Assembly (NCBI GenBank): GCA_000827325.1
Contig: KN832874.1
Span: forward strand, 2,092,721 to 2,156,720
DNA length: 64,000 nucleotides
Direction: 5' to 3'
Origin: Oidiodendron maius Zn
Taxonomy: Eukaryota; Ascomycota; Leotiomycetes; Myxotrichaceae
Below the pieces are notes generated by a model. That model was not told the DNA's origin. It searched no databases and saw only the letters and a program-made list of their open reading frames with translations. Below are positions 1 through 11,800 of the stretch, one piece after another. Made by a program: the position numbers and the translations under genes. How positions within the stretch are numbered: position 1 is the stretch's first letter; every line of letters begins with the position of its first letter.

Positions 1-998
1 ATCGCACATATGCCTCCAAAATCCATGGCAAATGTCAACTGCGTTACCTCTCCGGGAATAACTTTGGAGCCTTGTCCATTATCCAGGTTGTAGATATATC
101 CCGCACCAAATATTGCAATCATTGTCGCCGAGAGATGAGAGCCTTTATCTAATGATATTTTGCGGGAACGGGGGTGTTTTAAGGTGGGGACAAAGCCTGA
201 GGTTCCCTTTGCCACACACGTGAAGGCATTGGAAGCCGTCATAAGGCCCATATGTTCCCAGAACTGGATTCTAAGTTCAGTGGGCAAGTGCCAGATGGGG
301 CTTGGAAAAAGGGAGGGAGGAAAATTCTCTGCAAGCCAGTGGAGATCCGGGCTATTTCCTGGACTTGGCAATCCACAGCGTTTACGCCAGTCTCTGTGCC
401 AACGTGTGACGCGTTGCCAAAGGGTCACGTATGCTCGACTTGGTGAGAGCGATTGAATGAGTGTGAAGATTTGGTATTTGCTGCAATGTGGAACCTTCCA
501 CTTGAGGATCGAGTAGCACCACTCGTGGAAACAGAAAGCGGTCTGGTTGAGGCACATCCTCCGATTGTGCACTAGAGCGATTATCTCGGGTCGGTCCCAA
601 TCTAAAGTAACCTCCGTCCAATCACTAAGGTTCTTATAAATGGCCACGTTAGTGAGTTGAAAAGAATCGCTACTAGCAGTAGTGAATGTAAGCGTCTGAG
701 CAAATTGCCGGGCATCTTCATCAGCTTCGGCGCCCAGGCCTTCTTTACTCTCTTCACCATTGTGGCCATCCTCAATAACTTCGCCATCTGAATCGACTGC
801 ATCATCTGGATATAAACGAAATACTGTCGGAGAGTCAGGCAAGCCACCAAGTAAATAAAGGGCCTGGTTATGCTCACCGGCGCGAAACTTGCACTGCCAG
901 GTATCTAGATCTGAGCACTTAGCCACCCATGGGAAAGGCAAACGACACAATCCGCACTGGTCAGTTGCCCAAAGATGTATTCTAGGTGTCCGAGCCAT
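1..998 (-). CDS. Hypothetical protein, N-terminal part, runs off left edge
   Basis: Reading the minus strand from an ATG at 998 gives 332 codons without a stop, up to the edge of the window, so the C-terminus is missing. The protein opens with a short segment containing a C-x2-C pair (Cys-Gly-Leu-Cys near residue 15). An acidic stretch follows (residues 65-90), then a Trp/Cys-rich middle, and near residue 245 a stretch of the form HLPTELRIQFWEHMGL. This last stretch resembles the start of the F-box-like segment in many uncharacterised fungal proteins. The long open frame and balanced composition make it a real gene, but function is unknown. Competing ORFs on both strands here are shadows of this frame. 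Family resemblance is from memory; no catalytic motif is visible. Confidence 0.72.
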   Translation of the reverse strand, partial: MARTPRIHLWATDQCGLCRLPFPWVAKCSDLDTWQCKFRAGEHNQALYLLGGLPDSPTVFRLYPDDAVDSDGEVIEDGHNGEESKEGLGAEADEDARQFAQTLTFTTASSDSFQLTNVAIYKNLSDWTEVTLDWDRPEIIALVHNRRMCLNQTAFCFHEWCYSILKWKVPHCSKYQIFTLIQSLSPSRAYVTLWQRVTRWHRDWRKRCGLPSPGNSPDLHWLAENFPPSLFPSPIWHLPTELRIQFWEHMGLMTASNAFTCVAKGTSGFVPTLKHPRSRKISLDKGSHLSATMIAIFGAGYIYNLDNGQGSKVIPGEVTQLTFAMDFGGICA

Positions 999-1802
999 AG
1001 CGGTCAGTTCTTTCAGAAGAAAGTGGCAAATGCTCGTGAAATAACCAGCAGGTGGGTGCACGGTTAGAAATGGTAGGGTTGAAGGATGAAGCTTGACTTG
1101 GATTAGCGCATGGCAGATAAAGTACCAGCTAAATCGTGGCCATCTTTCCTCTTTAGGACTGATGACTCGGCCCATCACGTGTACTTGCGCCACGGTACTT
1201 TTTCTTCCCGATCGCATGTACCTTTTATGCTTGTACGGGCCTACTAGTGCCCACCGAGAGCCTTCTGCCTTGAGATCCCTTCCAGTTCAGCCTGTCCTGG
1301 CCTTAGTAGCCGCAGGAGTACCTTTATATCATCAATTCAAGGCTAGTTCGGCTTCAAAATCGCACTATGATATGTATACTACTAGAATTGAGAGGAAGAG
1401 GGCTTATATGCGTAGCCTAGCCTCACTATATCAGTCAGATAGTCTAGTGGATGCTGCAATCGCAGCCATATCACTTATTGAGAGCGATATAATTGACTAT
1501 ATTATGTAGACGCTGGTATTTAGGTAGTTTTAATATACTAGTAGTACTCAGCATAGGAGGTACTGTACATGCGATGGCGAAGGAAAAGTGTTGATGGATG
1601 CTGACTAAGGTGGCGAAGGGGTCACTGGTATCCGAATATGGCTTAATTTAGTGGTGATAACATGAACTCAGTCCCAGGACGTAAGGGATAAGTATTCCGA
1701 TATTCGGCGCCGAATATCGGAGGAATCACTGAATATTCGAATATATAAGGAGGCTATTCAGACGCTCTGTAGCTAGTTAGTTGAGTCAAAATATTAGCTG
1801 TA
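999..1802. other. Intergenic, with a perfect 24-bp palindrome
   Basis: No convincing gene. A 138-codon ORF at 1093-1509 has no recognisable domain and compositionally odd protein. A perfect 24-bp palindrome lies at 1697-1720, built from two arms reading CCGATATTCG around a GCGC centre. The sequence then becomes AT-rich up to the transposon border at 1803. Confidence 0.5.
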
Positions 1803-1847
1803 ACGTAGGTGTACAGTAAGCGGATCAGGACAGTAAGCGGATCAGGA
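1803..1847 (+). repeat. Left terminal inverted repeat of pogo-like element
   Basis: Exact reverse complement of 3611-3655. It contains two tandem copies of a motif ending GCGGATCAGGA, and a TA dinucleotide precedes it. Confidence 0.9.
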
Positions 1848-3610
1848 CCGCTACCACATCACAATATATTAATTAATTAAAATTCAAGTATATTAGACAT
1901 TACCTAGCTAATTAAAGGAAACTATTTAAACACGCTTAGAGCATATACAAGCAGTGTGTTCTAGTGATCTATATACACTATACATCTATAGCGCACGAAT
2001 TAATCTAGATGGTATAGGTTGGTCAACCACTTGAATATCAGTCTTGTCTTGAATTATAGACTGATTCTGACTCTCCTGGACCTCTTGAGCTGTTAAAGTC
2101 CCTCCTTTACTGATATACACTATCTTTTTTGCCCTCTTCTTCTGTACCTTCTTATTTGCAGCCTATAATTGCCTATTCTCAGCTACAAGGATTGTAGTAC
2201 TATATATAGCCATTTGGTAGCCCTTAATTAGCTGGTTGACTGCCTGAATAGCTGGAGTAGGAGGACTCTGTATACGATACCGAATTAATCGTTGAATGGC
2301 CTTAGTCTGAAGCTCTAATTCAGTAATGTTATACAGTGTTTCAGGGTCCTAGGGATATAGGATATTTAATACTAGAGGAGGTGTTAGCGTCCGGATCTAG
2401 ATATATAATTCTAACAAGACTTGATCTGGGTTAAAGGGAAGTATTCCAGTAGCCCTAAAACCACTCTGAATTATAGCTGATTGAAATATAGCCAGGCGGA
2501 TCTCCTTATATAGGGTCAGAAAGTCGTCCTTATTAATATAATTGATTCCGACCTGTATTTGTACTTCTATAGCCTGTCTATAGAGTCGTTTTAAGACTAT
2601 AAAACAGCTTATATCTAGAGGCTACAGAATATATAAAGAGTAGGGAGGTATATAGAGTATAATAATTGAGTTTTGTTTAGTATATTAGTCAAATTTGGCT
2701 ATAATATAACTTCTATATCCGTTAAGAATTAAAAGCCGATATTTTCTAACTGTACAACCTTAAGTATATAGATTAAAGACCTTCTTAAGCCAAGCAAGGC
2801 CTAATTTATTAGTTGTCCAGCTATTATCACTGACTCCAATACACTAAGGTATAGACTTATACTAGCTTAGCTGGTATATGACGCCTTTAAGGATAATTAT
2901 AGGAGGCAAGACCTAGCCTATTGTATTGATTGACTCAATTATCATAACCTATTCACGATTTCTAGGCTAAAGTAATACTATACAATCCTTCTTAACAGAT
3001 ATAACTACTTTTGCTATAGAAATTATACCTATTTAGAATCCTGTCTTATCAAAATTATAGATATCCTTGTCCAGAATCCTATATTTTGCCACTATATTAT
3101 ATACAAGCTGAAACCAAGCCTGAATAACCTTAGGATCCTTGTATTTTGTATGCTTATAATTATATTTTTGACTATATCGGGATTTAAGTTCAGGGTATCG
3201 AGTTATAAAGCAGTTAACCTAGCGTATACCTAATGTAGTCTGTTCAATTAATGCGTTCTAGATACGTTCTATAAGGAGTAATTTAGCCATTTGTTGCACT
3301 AGGATTTGTATAGGAGGTATACTATATATATCAAGGGATAATATCTATTTAACAAGTACAATTTCTTTGGTTTGAGTAAGTTTATAGTTAGGGTAGATAA
3401 AATCCGATCAAGATATAGTCCCTTGATTATGCCGATACAAGCTTGTATATAGTATATCGTATGTACATGCTGCAGCCTATAAACTTAAAATTTGGCCCTG
3501 TTGATAGGCCTGAAGCGCAAGTGTGATTCAACCCTCGGTTTGAGATATTTAGAGTATTGGTTGTGGAGTAATATTAGTCAAAAGTGGAGAATTAAGTCTG
3601 GTGTTCAGCA

Positions 3611-3655
3611 TCCTGATCCGCTTACTGTCCTGATCCGCTTACTGTACACCTACGT
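3611..3655 (-). repeat. Right terminal inverted repeat of pogo-like element
   Basis: Exact reverse complement of 1803-1847, followed by the TA target duplicate at 3656-3657. Confidence 0.9.
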
Positions 3656-4425
3656 TATTCGATCCTATATGCTTAGTAATTCATTGCTTCAGCCAATCAG
3701 AAGAGAATTCCACCAACAAAAAGTACTATGGCGCAGGTACACGTGATGGGCTGAGTCATTAATCCTAAAAGGGGAAAGGTCGACAGCGATTAAGCCCAGG
3801 ACAACAGACTGAAGACTGTGAACAATGACCACAAACAGTGAAGACAGCTGTAGGATACCCGGGAGAGAAGCTATCTAGCCGTGGATACACAGAGGATGAT
3901 TGAGCCGAAACTGTCTGTAGTGCTTATAATTTGGCCGATGAGTGGAAGGAAAAATTACCGACGATAGAACTTTGCAGCGCAGCATCTTTGTATCAACATC
4001 GCATGTGGAGTTTATCCGCCCCAATACTTCATTAACCGGCGACGCTATGCTAATTCTAGCGCTCAAATACATCATCAAATGTATTTCCTGCACTGTAGTT
4101 GGGTAGCTTCAACATGCATCTAGCGTTGAGGGTTGGGATGCGGAGATATTCTGCCTGTGTCATGCAAGTTTAACCCGCGATGGTGATTCGGCCGCATGAT
4201 CCTAAGAAGAAATCAAGCAGCAAAGTTTGGAGTGGCACATCGGCATAGAGAGCTGCAGGGCAGCGGCCCTGCTTGTGTGCGCAATATAATCGCCCTCGGA
4301 GTCGTACAGTATATCGAGCTGGTACAGTAGTATCATCCAACTGATACGGGACCGGTATAGCTTCAAGTCATCCTTCCGCATATCTCATACTATTCTTAAT
4401 CTTGAAAGCGGCATTATCTCTATTA
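3656..4425. other. Intergenic, promoter side of beta-glucosidase
   Basis: No gene is supported here. The last few hundred bases must contain the promoter of the GH3 gene, but I cannot point to a specific element. Confidence 0.4.
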
Positions 4426-7289
4426 ATGGGTGCCTTTTATCTTCTGGCAATCCTTGGCCTGCTCGGCCAGAACGTTGTCAATGCTCAGGCTGGCGTCACC
4501 ATCGACAGCGTTCCTGTAGGCCATGAAGGTACACCATTGGAGGCGAATGATACACTGACAGTTGACAGTTCCCGAACGTAACTTATCCTGGTGCCGTTAA
4601 ACCATTGACTCTTCCTGGTGCTCAGTCTGGGCAGACCAGTCCTCCGTATTACCCATCACCCTGGCAAGATGGTACTGGCGACTGGGAAGCCGCTATTCAG
4701 CAAGCCCGGGAATTCGTTGCCAAATTGACTCTGGTTGAAAAGGTCAACTTGACCACTGGCGTTGGGTAAGTTTTTGGTGAAATATGTTGTGAGTTCCGCC
4801 CAATTGATTGCTTATGTAGATGGGAGGGTGACAAGTGCGTTGGAAACACTGGATCTATCCCTCGCCTCGGCTTCCGTGCCTTGTGTATGCAAGATTCGCC
4901 AGTTGGTGTTCGTGACGCCGATTTCAGTTCCGTTTTCCCAGCAGGTATTACCATTGCTGCTACATGGGACCGTAGCCTCTTTTATCAACGTGGTCATGGC
5001 ATGGGCCAAGAGCACTATGGTAAGGGGGTCGATGTTCAGTTGGGACCTGTTGTTGGCCCTCTCGGCCGTGCTCCAGCAGGTGGGAGGAACTGGGAAGGTA
5101 CGGCTTATAAAAATCAAGGCTTGCTTCAGACGATACTGAATAGATTTATAGGCTTCAGCCCTGACCCGTACCTATCAGGTGTTGCAGTAGGTGAAACCGT
5201 CAAAGGTATCCAGGATGCTGGTGTCATGGCTTGCACCAAGCATTACATTGGTTACGAACAGGAGCACTTCCGTTCTGCCACTCAAGTGCAAGAGAATGGT
5301 ACCACCATTAACGTTGACATCGGCAGTGCTAACATGGATGATCGAACTATGCACGAACTCTATCTCTGGCCGTTCGCTGATGCTGTGCGAGCCGGTACCG
5401 CCTCGGTCATGTGCTCCTACAACCAGGTCAATAACAGTGTTGCCTGTCAGAACAGCTACACTCTAAACTACCTTCTTAAGGGAGAGCTTGGTTTCCAAGG
5501 GTTCGTCATGTCCGATTGGGCTGGGCAGCATTCCGGTGTGAGTTCAGCCTTGGCTGGTTTGGACATGACTATGCCGGGTGATGTGGGATTTGACAGCGGC
5601 ACTTCATTCTGGGGGGCCAACTTGACCATTGCCGTACTCAACGGGACAATTCCTCAATGGCATCTGGACGACATGGCTAGTCGTATTGTTGCTGGCTGGT
5701 ACTACGTTGGCCGTGACAAAAATGCCCCGGACACCAACTTTGATGCCTGGACGACTGATACCTATGGATACCAACATATTGCTGCTAACGCAGGGTACAC
5801 CTTAATCAATGAGCACGTCGATGTCCGTGGCGAACACGGTAACCAGATTCGTAACCAAGCCGCTGCTGGCACTGTCTTGTTGAAGAACAATGGCGCCCTG
5901 CCCTTGACTGGTAAGGAGAAGTTTATTACCGTCTTCGGCAATGGTGCTGGCGACAATACCAACGGACCCAATGGCTGCAGCGACCGCGGATGCGATAATG
6001 GCACATTGGCTATGGCCTGGGGATCGGGATCCGCCAATTTTCCCTACCTCGTCACGCCTTTGACTGCCATCCAGAATGAAGTTTTGAGCAATAACGGTGC
6101 CATTGAAAATGTTTTGGACAACTGGGCTACTTCTAATATCAATGCCCTTGCCCGACGTGTAGTCAATAGTGGTGGTAAGAGTGCTGCTATTGTCTTTGTC
6201 AATGCCGATTCTGGTGAGGATTATATCGTCGTCGACGGCAATGCAGGTGACCGCAATAACCTCACACTGTGGCAAGGTGGCGACCAGCTCATTAATAATG
6301 TGATCTCCCAGTGCAATAATACCATTGTTGTCATGCATACTGTTGGTGCTGTGGACGTGAGCGGCTTCTATGACAACCCAAATGTGACCGCCATCATCTG
6401 GGCTGGTATTCCGGGTGAGCAATCCGGAAATTCCATCGCCGACGTCCTCTATGGCCGCATCAATCCTGGAGGCAAGCTTCCATTTACCATTGGTGAGAAG
6501 CGACTAGACTACGGCACTGACCTTCTCTATCTCCCCAACAACGGCGAGGGTCCTCCACAGGAAGACTTTACTGAGGGTGTGTTTATTGATTACCGTTCCT
6601 TTGACAGGCAAAATATCACTCCCATCTATGAATTTGGCTACGGTCTCTCATACACAAGCTTCTCCTACTCGAATCTTCAGGTCAAGGTCCACAGCACCAG
6701 CACATATAACTCAAATAAGGGCTTCACGAAACCCGCGCCCACGCTTGGTACAATAGCTAATACCTCTTCTGCCTATGTCTTCCCAGCAGACTTCAAACAA
6801 ATCCCTCTCTTTGTCTACCCCTACCTCAATAGCACCGACCTGCGCGCCGCATCCCAGGATCCTGCCTATGGCCGTCCAGCAAGCGAGTTCACTCCCTCGA
6901 ATTCATTAAATGGGTCTTCTCAAGCCAAACTCCCTGCAGGCGGCGCACCGGGCGGCAATCCCAGTTTGTATGATGTTATCTACACTGTGACTGCGCACAT
7001 CACGAACACTGGCAAGGTCGCCGGCGACGAGGTCATACAACTGTACATCAATCATGGTGGACCAGATGACCCCAAGGTCGTCCTGCGTGGCTTCGACCGC
7101 ATCACCATCCCGGCCGGTGCGAGCAGGACATTCACAGCCGATCTGGTGAGGAGAGATATCATGAATTGGGATACTCTTCGCCAGGACTGGGCTGTGAGTA
7201 GGTATCCGAAAACAGTTTATGTGGGTGCGAGTTCAAGGAAGTTATACTTAAGCGCAAAGCTGCCTACTGGTGATGGTGAAACGGGATGA
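4426..7289 (+). CDS. Secreted beta-glucosidase, glycoside hydrolase family 3
   Basis: Three exons (4426-4515, 4569-4765, 4820-7289) give about 918 residues. The start ATG precedes a hydrophobic leader ending near Val-Asn-Ala-Gln, a likely signal peptide. The GH3 N-domain follows with the [18 protein letters not shown] region created across intron 2, the [12 protein letters not shown] motif, the KHYIGYEQE loop, and the catalytic nucleophile Asp (about residue 328) in [11 protein letters not shown]. The C-terminal alpha/beta domain ([16 protein letters not shown] onward) and a fibronectin-III-like end domain ([15 protein letters not shown]) complete the usual fungal BGL layout. Expected role: release of glucose from cellobiose and beta-glucosides outside the cell, or deglycosylation of a glycosylated metabolite. 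It lies 7 kb from the cluster across a desert, so cluster membership is doubtful. Intron 1 was set by frame consistency. Confidence 0.93.
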
Positions 7290-8369
7290 TGAAAACGCCT
7301 TAGATACCGCCTTTGAACCTGGAAAGGTAATTCATACTTTCGATCCGAATGAATGAAGATATATGTGGCTGGTTGCATGTTATGATCGTGTCCGCACACT
7401 TGCATGAATACACTTAATTATTGTTTTGCGGAACTTCAGCCCATTCCAGTCATTCAATTCGCCCTCTGGCCAACATGGGTGCCGCAGCTTGCGTACCGGT
7501 GCAGGCGACGTGCGAGAGACACCGCCACATATGGCGCTCACCATGCACGAGTGCAATCTTCACATCCACAAGCTGGTCGCGCGCAAGAGCGGTAACGCGG
7601 CCCGTGTCGCAGGCGGTGCAAGATCTGATGCCGCAGGTTGTGGCCGAGTCACACCAGGGGGCCTGCTGGGCGTTTACCCGCTGGACGGTGGTCGGCCGGA
7701 AGAGACACGGCAGCTGAGGGGCGTATCTAGGTAGTCAAGGGATCCCCGGTCACGGCTCAGCGCCCTGGCTTAGAAATGTAAGAATAAGATCTACTGTAGA
7801 GTGCACACTGTACTGTACTGTACTGTGCAAGGGCAAGGTCATACGTGCATAATGTACCGTTATAACCCACTACTGTAACTGTACTGGGTATATACGATTC
7901 TGCAGGAACCCCGGCCAGGAGAGGATCGGAGGTGGAGTCTGCAGTATCACACAAGCCAATGCTGCTTGTTGGTGGCGTGTGCAGCCCACGTTCCCTAATA
8001 TGTTTTGTCAAAGGTTACAGGATCGAAGGATTCATCAGTATGTGTGTGGAATCAGTTGTATTGAGTTGACTTAAGGTTCTAAGCTGCATATAACCACACA
8101 ATATATATGGCGCGCCGCCACTCGCTACGTTACGGATATTCAGATCACCCGTTCGGATCCGAATGCCCGAATATCCTTCACATGTTTTGTCGCTCGATAA
8201 TTATCGGACGAGACGTTATCTAGTGGGATGGCTAATGGGCGGGGAAATGCTGCAGAGGGGGGATTCAGTAGAGACCAAGGGAGCACGTGTGATCAGATAA
8301 TCATCTATCTAGCAAGGTGGCGACCTAACGTACAGCACGGTTTCTCTGCCTAGCAAGAAGGGGTACAGT
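7290..8369. other. Intergenic region after beta-glucosidase
   Basis: A GC-richer patch at 7420-7735 is open in several frames on both strands but shows no family I recognise; it may be an old gene fragment. A short CTGTA microsatellite lies near 7808-7830. Nested inverted repeats occur at about 8134-8176 (GGATATTC / GAATATCC arms around a TTCGGATCCGAA core). Confidence 0.4.
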
Positions 8370-8760
8370 GTTCACCGTGATTTATCCTTTCACGGTCTTG
8401 TTGATGGTGTTAACCACGCTCGCGGTGGCCGTTAGATTGGGGGAATGTCCAGTGCCTAGCTCGAAGGGTCTGCATGGTGCGTCCGGCTTTTTCCTTGCCT
8501 TTGACGAAGCTCTTCGGGTAGTCCAACGGCACGGTCATACCCGCCGTGCAGTTGATATACGCCACAGGGATTTCGCGCCTCGCAGCATTTTGATGGGCAG
8601 ATACGCGTCGACCTCCTCATCAGGGACTTTGCTCCGGCCGACCAGCAGTGTCTTGGGGTCGTTGTTCAGGCGCGTATACTCCTCGGCGAGGTTGAACGCG
8701 ATCGGCACGAGGCCCGGATGAAACTTGGAGATGTTTTTTGGACGATTTATCACAGATTTA
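8370..8760 (-). pseudogene. Relic of an alpha/beta-hydrolase gene, 3' part
   Basis: On the minus strand, three segments in different frames join into a plausible hydrolase C-terminus. They are a piece containing GLVPIAFNLAEEYTRLNN, then PVAYINCTAGMTVPLDYPKS, then FELGTGHSPNLTATASVV up to a TAA near 8368. The last part carries the Gly-His-Ser of a typical C-terminal catalytic His loop in fungal alpha/beta-hydrolases. At least two frameshifts separate the pieces and the N-terminal nucleophile half is absent, so this is a broken remnant. Confidence 0.6.
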
Positions 8761-8829
8761 TGTATGGCGGTAGCAGGGGAGGCAAGGCCGAGGGAAAGGG
8801 TGAAGCGAGGGATGCAAGTGTGAGACATT

Positions 8830-11800
8830 GGATGAGGCGATTATTGGCCATCCCTTAGCTCTTCTCTGTTCTGTACTGTACCCATGAAGCAAGTAGAACA
8901 AGATTTCCTACCCATCGGACGGGGTCTCCAGTCGACTAATCAGGGGTAAATACGCAATGCTACAGCAGCACTGGTCACGTTAAGCCGTTTTACTTATAAC
9001 CGGCAGCTCATAACTATCGCGGTCAGGGCACTAGACGAAAGCAAGGCTTCTCCGGATTTGGAATTATCCTCTCTGCATTTACACCTAGCTTCCGTACTGC
9101 TAGTTGGGCACTATAGTGTGCGGGCTCTAATTGCATCTCTGGTTTGTGAAAGAAAAAAAATAGAGTCATAATTGAGCTAGAGGTCTCATAGTGCTCTCAA
9201 AAGGTTCCACACAGAGTGAAAAAAAAATTGGAGCCATGATTGAGCTGGAGATCTCGTAGTGCTTTCAAGGGTTCCACACAACCTGGCGGTTGGCACACTC
9301 TGTAGCATTGTGTGGCATCGCCGTGGCATGTGAAACCAATTGGGACAGTAGACACGATCCCGCCATTGATAGACTTTCTGAATACATTCCAATAGCGTCT
9401 CGCTTGGCCATCGACATTCGTATCAGTTCCTCTTCCAAGTCTTCATCTTTTAGACGCTGTTTTGGTCGTAGGAGCCGTGCGCCACGAAGCAAAGTCCGGG
9501 AAGAGAGATGTGAGAAACGATAATGGACGCAAGACGGTATACATTGTGATAACTCTACGGTAAAGACTGGACAAGGCATATGATGAACGTCAGTCAAAGC
9601 TGGACGGAAGTGCTGGGTGCAAAGACCCGGCTGAGTAATGGGCAGTAAGGTGGGTGAAGGAGGGCAATAAGCAAACAACCGTAATACTCAAATTTTTAAA
9701 CAAAATACACTATAACTCGACCACCAGTAAAATGCCTTAATTTCAGTACAAAATTCAAACTATTACTTAAATATATAAGCCTCTTAAGACAATTTTTATT
9801 AACCCCTTTTGAACTAATTTTTTCCCCACAATAACTGTCTTATTTATTATTGATCAGGGCCTCAAGCGCGCATAACACATCCCTTAGGATCCAGGATATC
9901 CTTTAGGATCCAAGATTCAAAGGATTCATGTGAGTCAATAAGAGACCAAATAGGTCTATATAAAGGGGCCTTTACTCCAGTATAGCTGTTCTTAATTAGT
10001 TGTCTCTGCATCACTCAATAGTCAATATAATTGAGTTTCACCTTGATATCCAACTACAACCTGCGCATTAACCTGAACCTCTGCTCAAGATTTATTCATC
10101 CCCCCTTTTCCCCGCGCGCCTTTTCTTTTTAATTTATTTTAAAGCTAAAAATACTAGAAGTGGAAAGAATTCTCTCACACTATCACTATTCCGATTTCTT
10201 CAAACTACTTCCGGCTATATCAAGATTAATGGTATCAATATTTTAAAGATTAACTTGTAAGACCTCTAGAGTCGTTTAGTAATTATCCCCTAAAATCTAG
10301 TACTATTCTTAGGAACTCTATAATCTAACATTAATTATTTTAATAAGTAAAGCGACTCTACAATCATTAATGCTTTAAAGCGGTTATATATTCTTGAAAG
10401 TAGAATAGACGAGGTTGAAAATAGCGGTCTGTAAATATAGGCCAGACTATTCATAAACACCACTCAGAACAGACCAATATAAATATCTTTCGCAATCTGG
10501 AGTCTCCAATATCTTGAAGAGGACTTATACACTCTCTCAAGGTTAGCGATAGCTGATTTTTCTGGCTAGGGCAATAGTAAAGCAACCTAAAATAATAGTT
10601 CTTAATAAAGTTACTAGTTTGGTTGATGTGCAGATAGACTCTTTAATCTAGCAGAGTATCAGAGAGTAATTCTTAAAAAGTACCCTACTAGTGATCACTT
10701 ATCGCCTAAGAACTATATCCGATTTTGATAAGGTACTAGTGATGAGTGATAGACAAGCGGTGGAGTTTAATACACGCTGATGCGAATGCGAGGGCATTTT
10801 GTGAGCTTATAAACGAAAGCGGTCAGAGAGAGGTAATAGAAAAGCAAATTGGGTAATAATTTTCTCGTTGTATAAAGAATCCAATAACCAATAAAGTCTA
10901 TAGAGACTAAAGTAAAGGGATATTATTCTAGATTCTTAATAAGTGGACTCTATAGCAGGTGGAGGCAATTATTTCCTATAATCAGTAGCTAGGACGAGTG
11001 CCGTACTCTAAAATAGAGGATATAGAAGGAGAGCATTAGAAAATAATACATATAGAGGGCTATGGTGCTATAACCAAGACTTGGAATCATGTGAGTTACC
11101 TACAGTAGTCAAGTAACTTGATAGCTAAACAGGAGAGTCTGCGCTTGTCTAAGCTTCAAATATCGAAGTAAGCTTTCATGATTTACTGTGACAACTTATA
11201 TTTGAGTTGGATAGAGCATTTTTATTTGAGCCTGTGGCATAAATGCAATTCTTTACGTTGTGATTTAGGATAGCCTATCAACCCGGTTGTCTAATAAGCT
11301 CTGGCATTTTTTGATGGAATGTTGAGTGAGACGATCTTGATGCGACGCAGATGGTGTCCGGGGAAGTCAAGGTCGAAGTATACTTCAGGGTTACCAAGCT
11401 TGCATGTTCCTATCTTCTGGAGCGTAATGAGTTCTCATGCGTTAGGCTGGCATAGAGATATGTGCTTGTGATCTCGCAGTCATAACCCCTATCATTCTTA
11501 TGCGCTATTTCGGAATGCGATCTGCTAGAATTTGTTTGTTGATGGCTTTAGACTTATACATTTCTCTCACGCTCCCAGCTTTTCATTCGGAACTAGATAC
11601 TTCGTATAAAAGAGCATCAGCAGATAGGCGCAGACCATTGGATACCGCTTGCCTAGTGTATGGGATACTTAGAGGCCCTAGCTAGAATGCCATGCCACAT
11701 CCCATAGGAGTTACACAAAACGAAATCTGAGGGGTACGGCATGGAATACACTTGCCACTGTCTCCAGCCTTCCAATATGCATATGTATCTTTAAGATTCG

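Larger units (their letters stand above)
1803..3655 (-). mobile_element. Decayed pogo/Fot1-type DNA transposon with intact TIRs
   Basis: The element is 1853 bp. The first 45 bp (1803-1847) and last 45 bp (3611-3655) are perfect inverted repeats, flanked by TA (1801-1802 and 3656-3657), the target duplication expected of the Tc1/mariner-pogo superfamily. Each TIR begins ACGTAGGTGTACAG and carries two tandem copies of an 18-bp motif. The minus strand between them translates as a DDE-type transposase interrupted by many stops. Recognisable pieces include IYNFDKTGF, a PRNRE segment, VSDNSWTTNKLG and RLLILNGYRS, in the order seen in Fot1/pogo transposases. The stops are mostly TAG where Gln or Trp is expected, consistent with C-to-T mutation (RIP). 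The element cannot make its own transposase, but its ends look usable in trans. Confidence 0.88.

Noticed and set aside
1093-1509. 138-codon ORF on the plus strand
   Set aside because: No domain, unusual composition and no neighbour support; probably chance.
5802-6422. 206-codon ORF on the minus strand inside the beta-glucosidase gene
   Set aside because: It is antisense to a well-supported GH3 exon and is low-complexity; a shadow ORF.
4426-7289. Beta-glucosidase as a cluster member
   Set aside because: It is complete but separated from the cluster by more than 7 kb of decayed DNA; no positive evidence links them.
7426-7734. Overlapping ORFs on both strands in a GC-rich patch
   Set aside because: Open in several frames because of high GC; no recognised family, so no gene was called.
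9152-9280. Possible CRISPR-like array from tandem repeats
   Set aside because: Only two diverged copies, no spacer structure, and a eukaryotic genome; simple tandem duplication.
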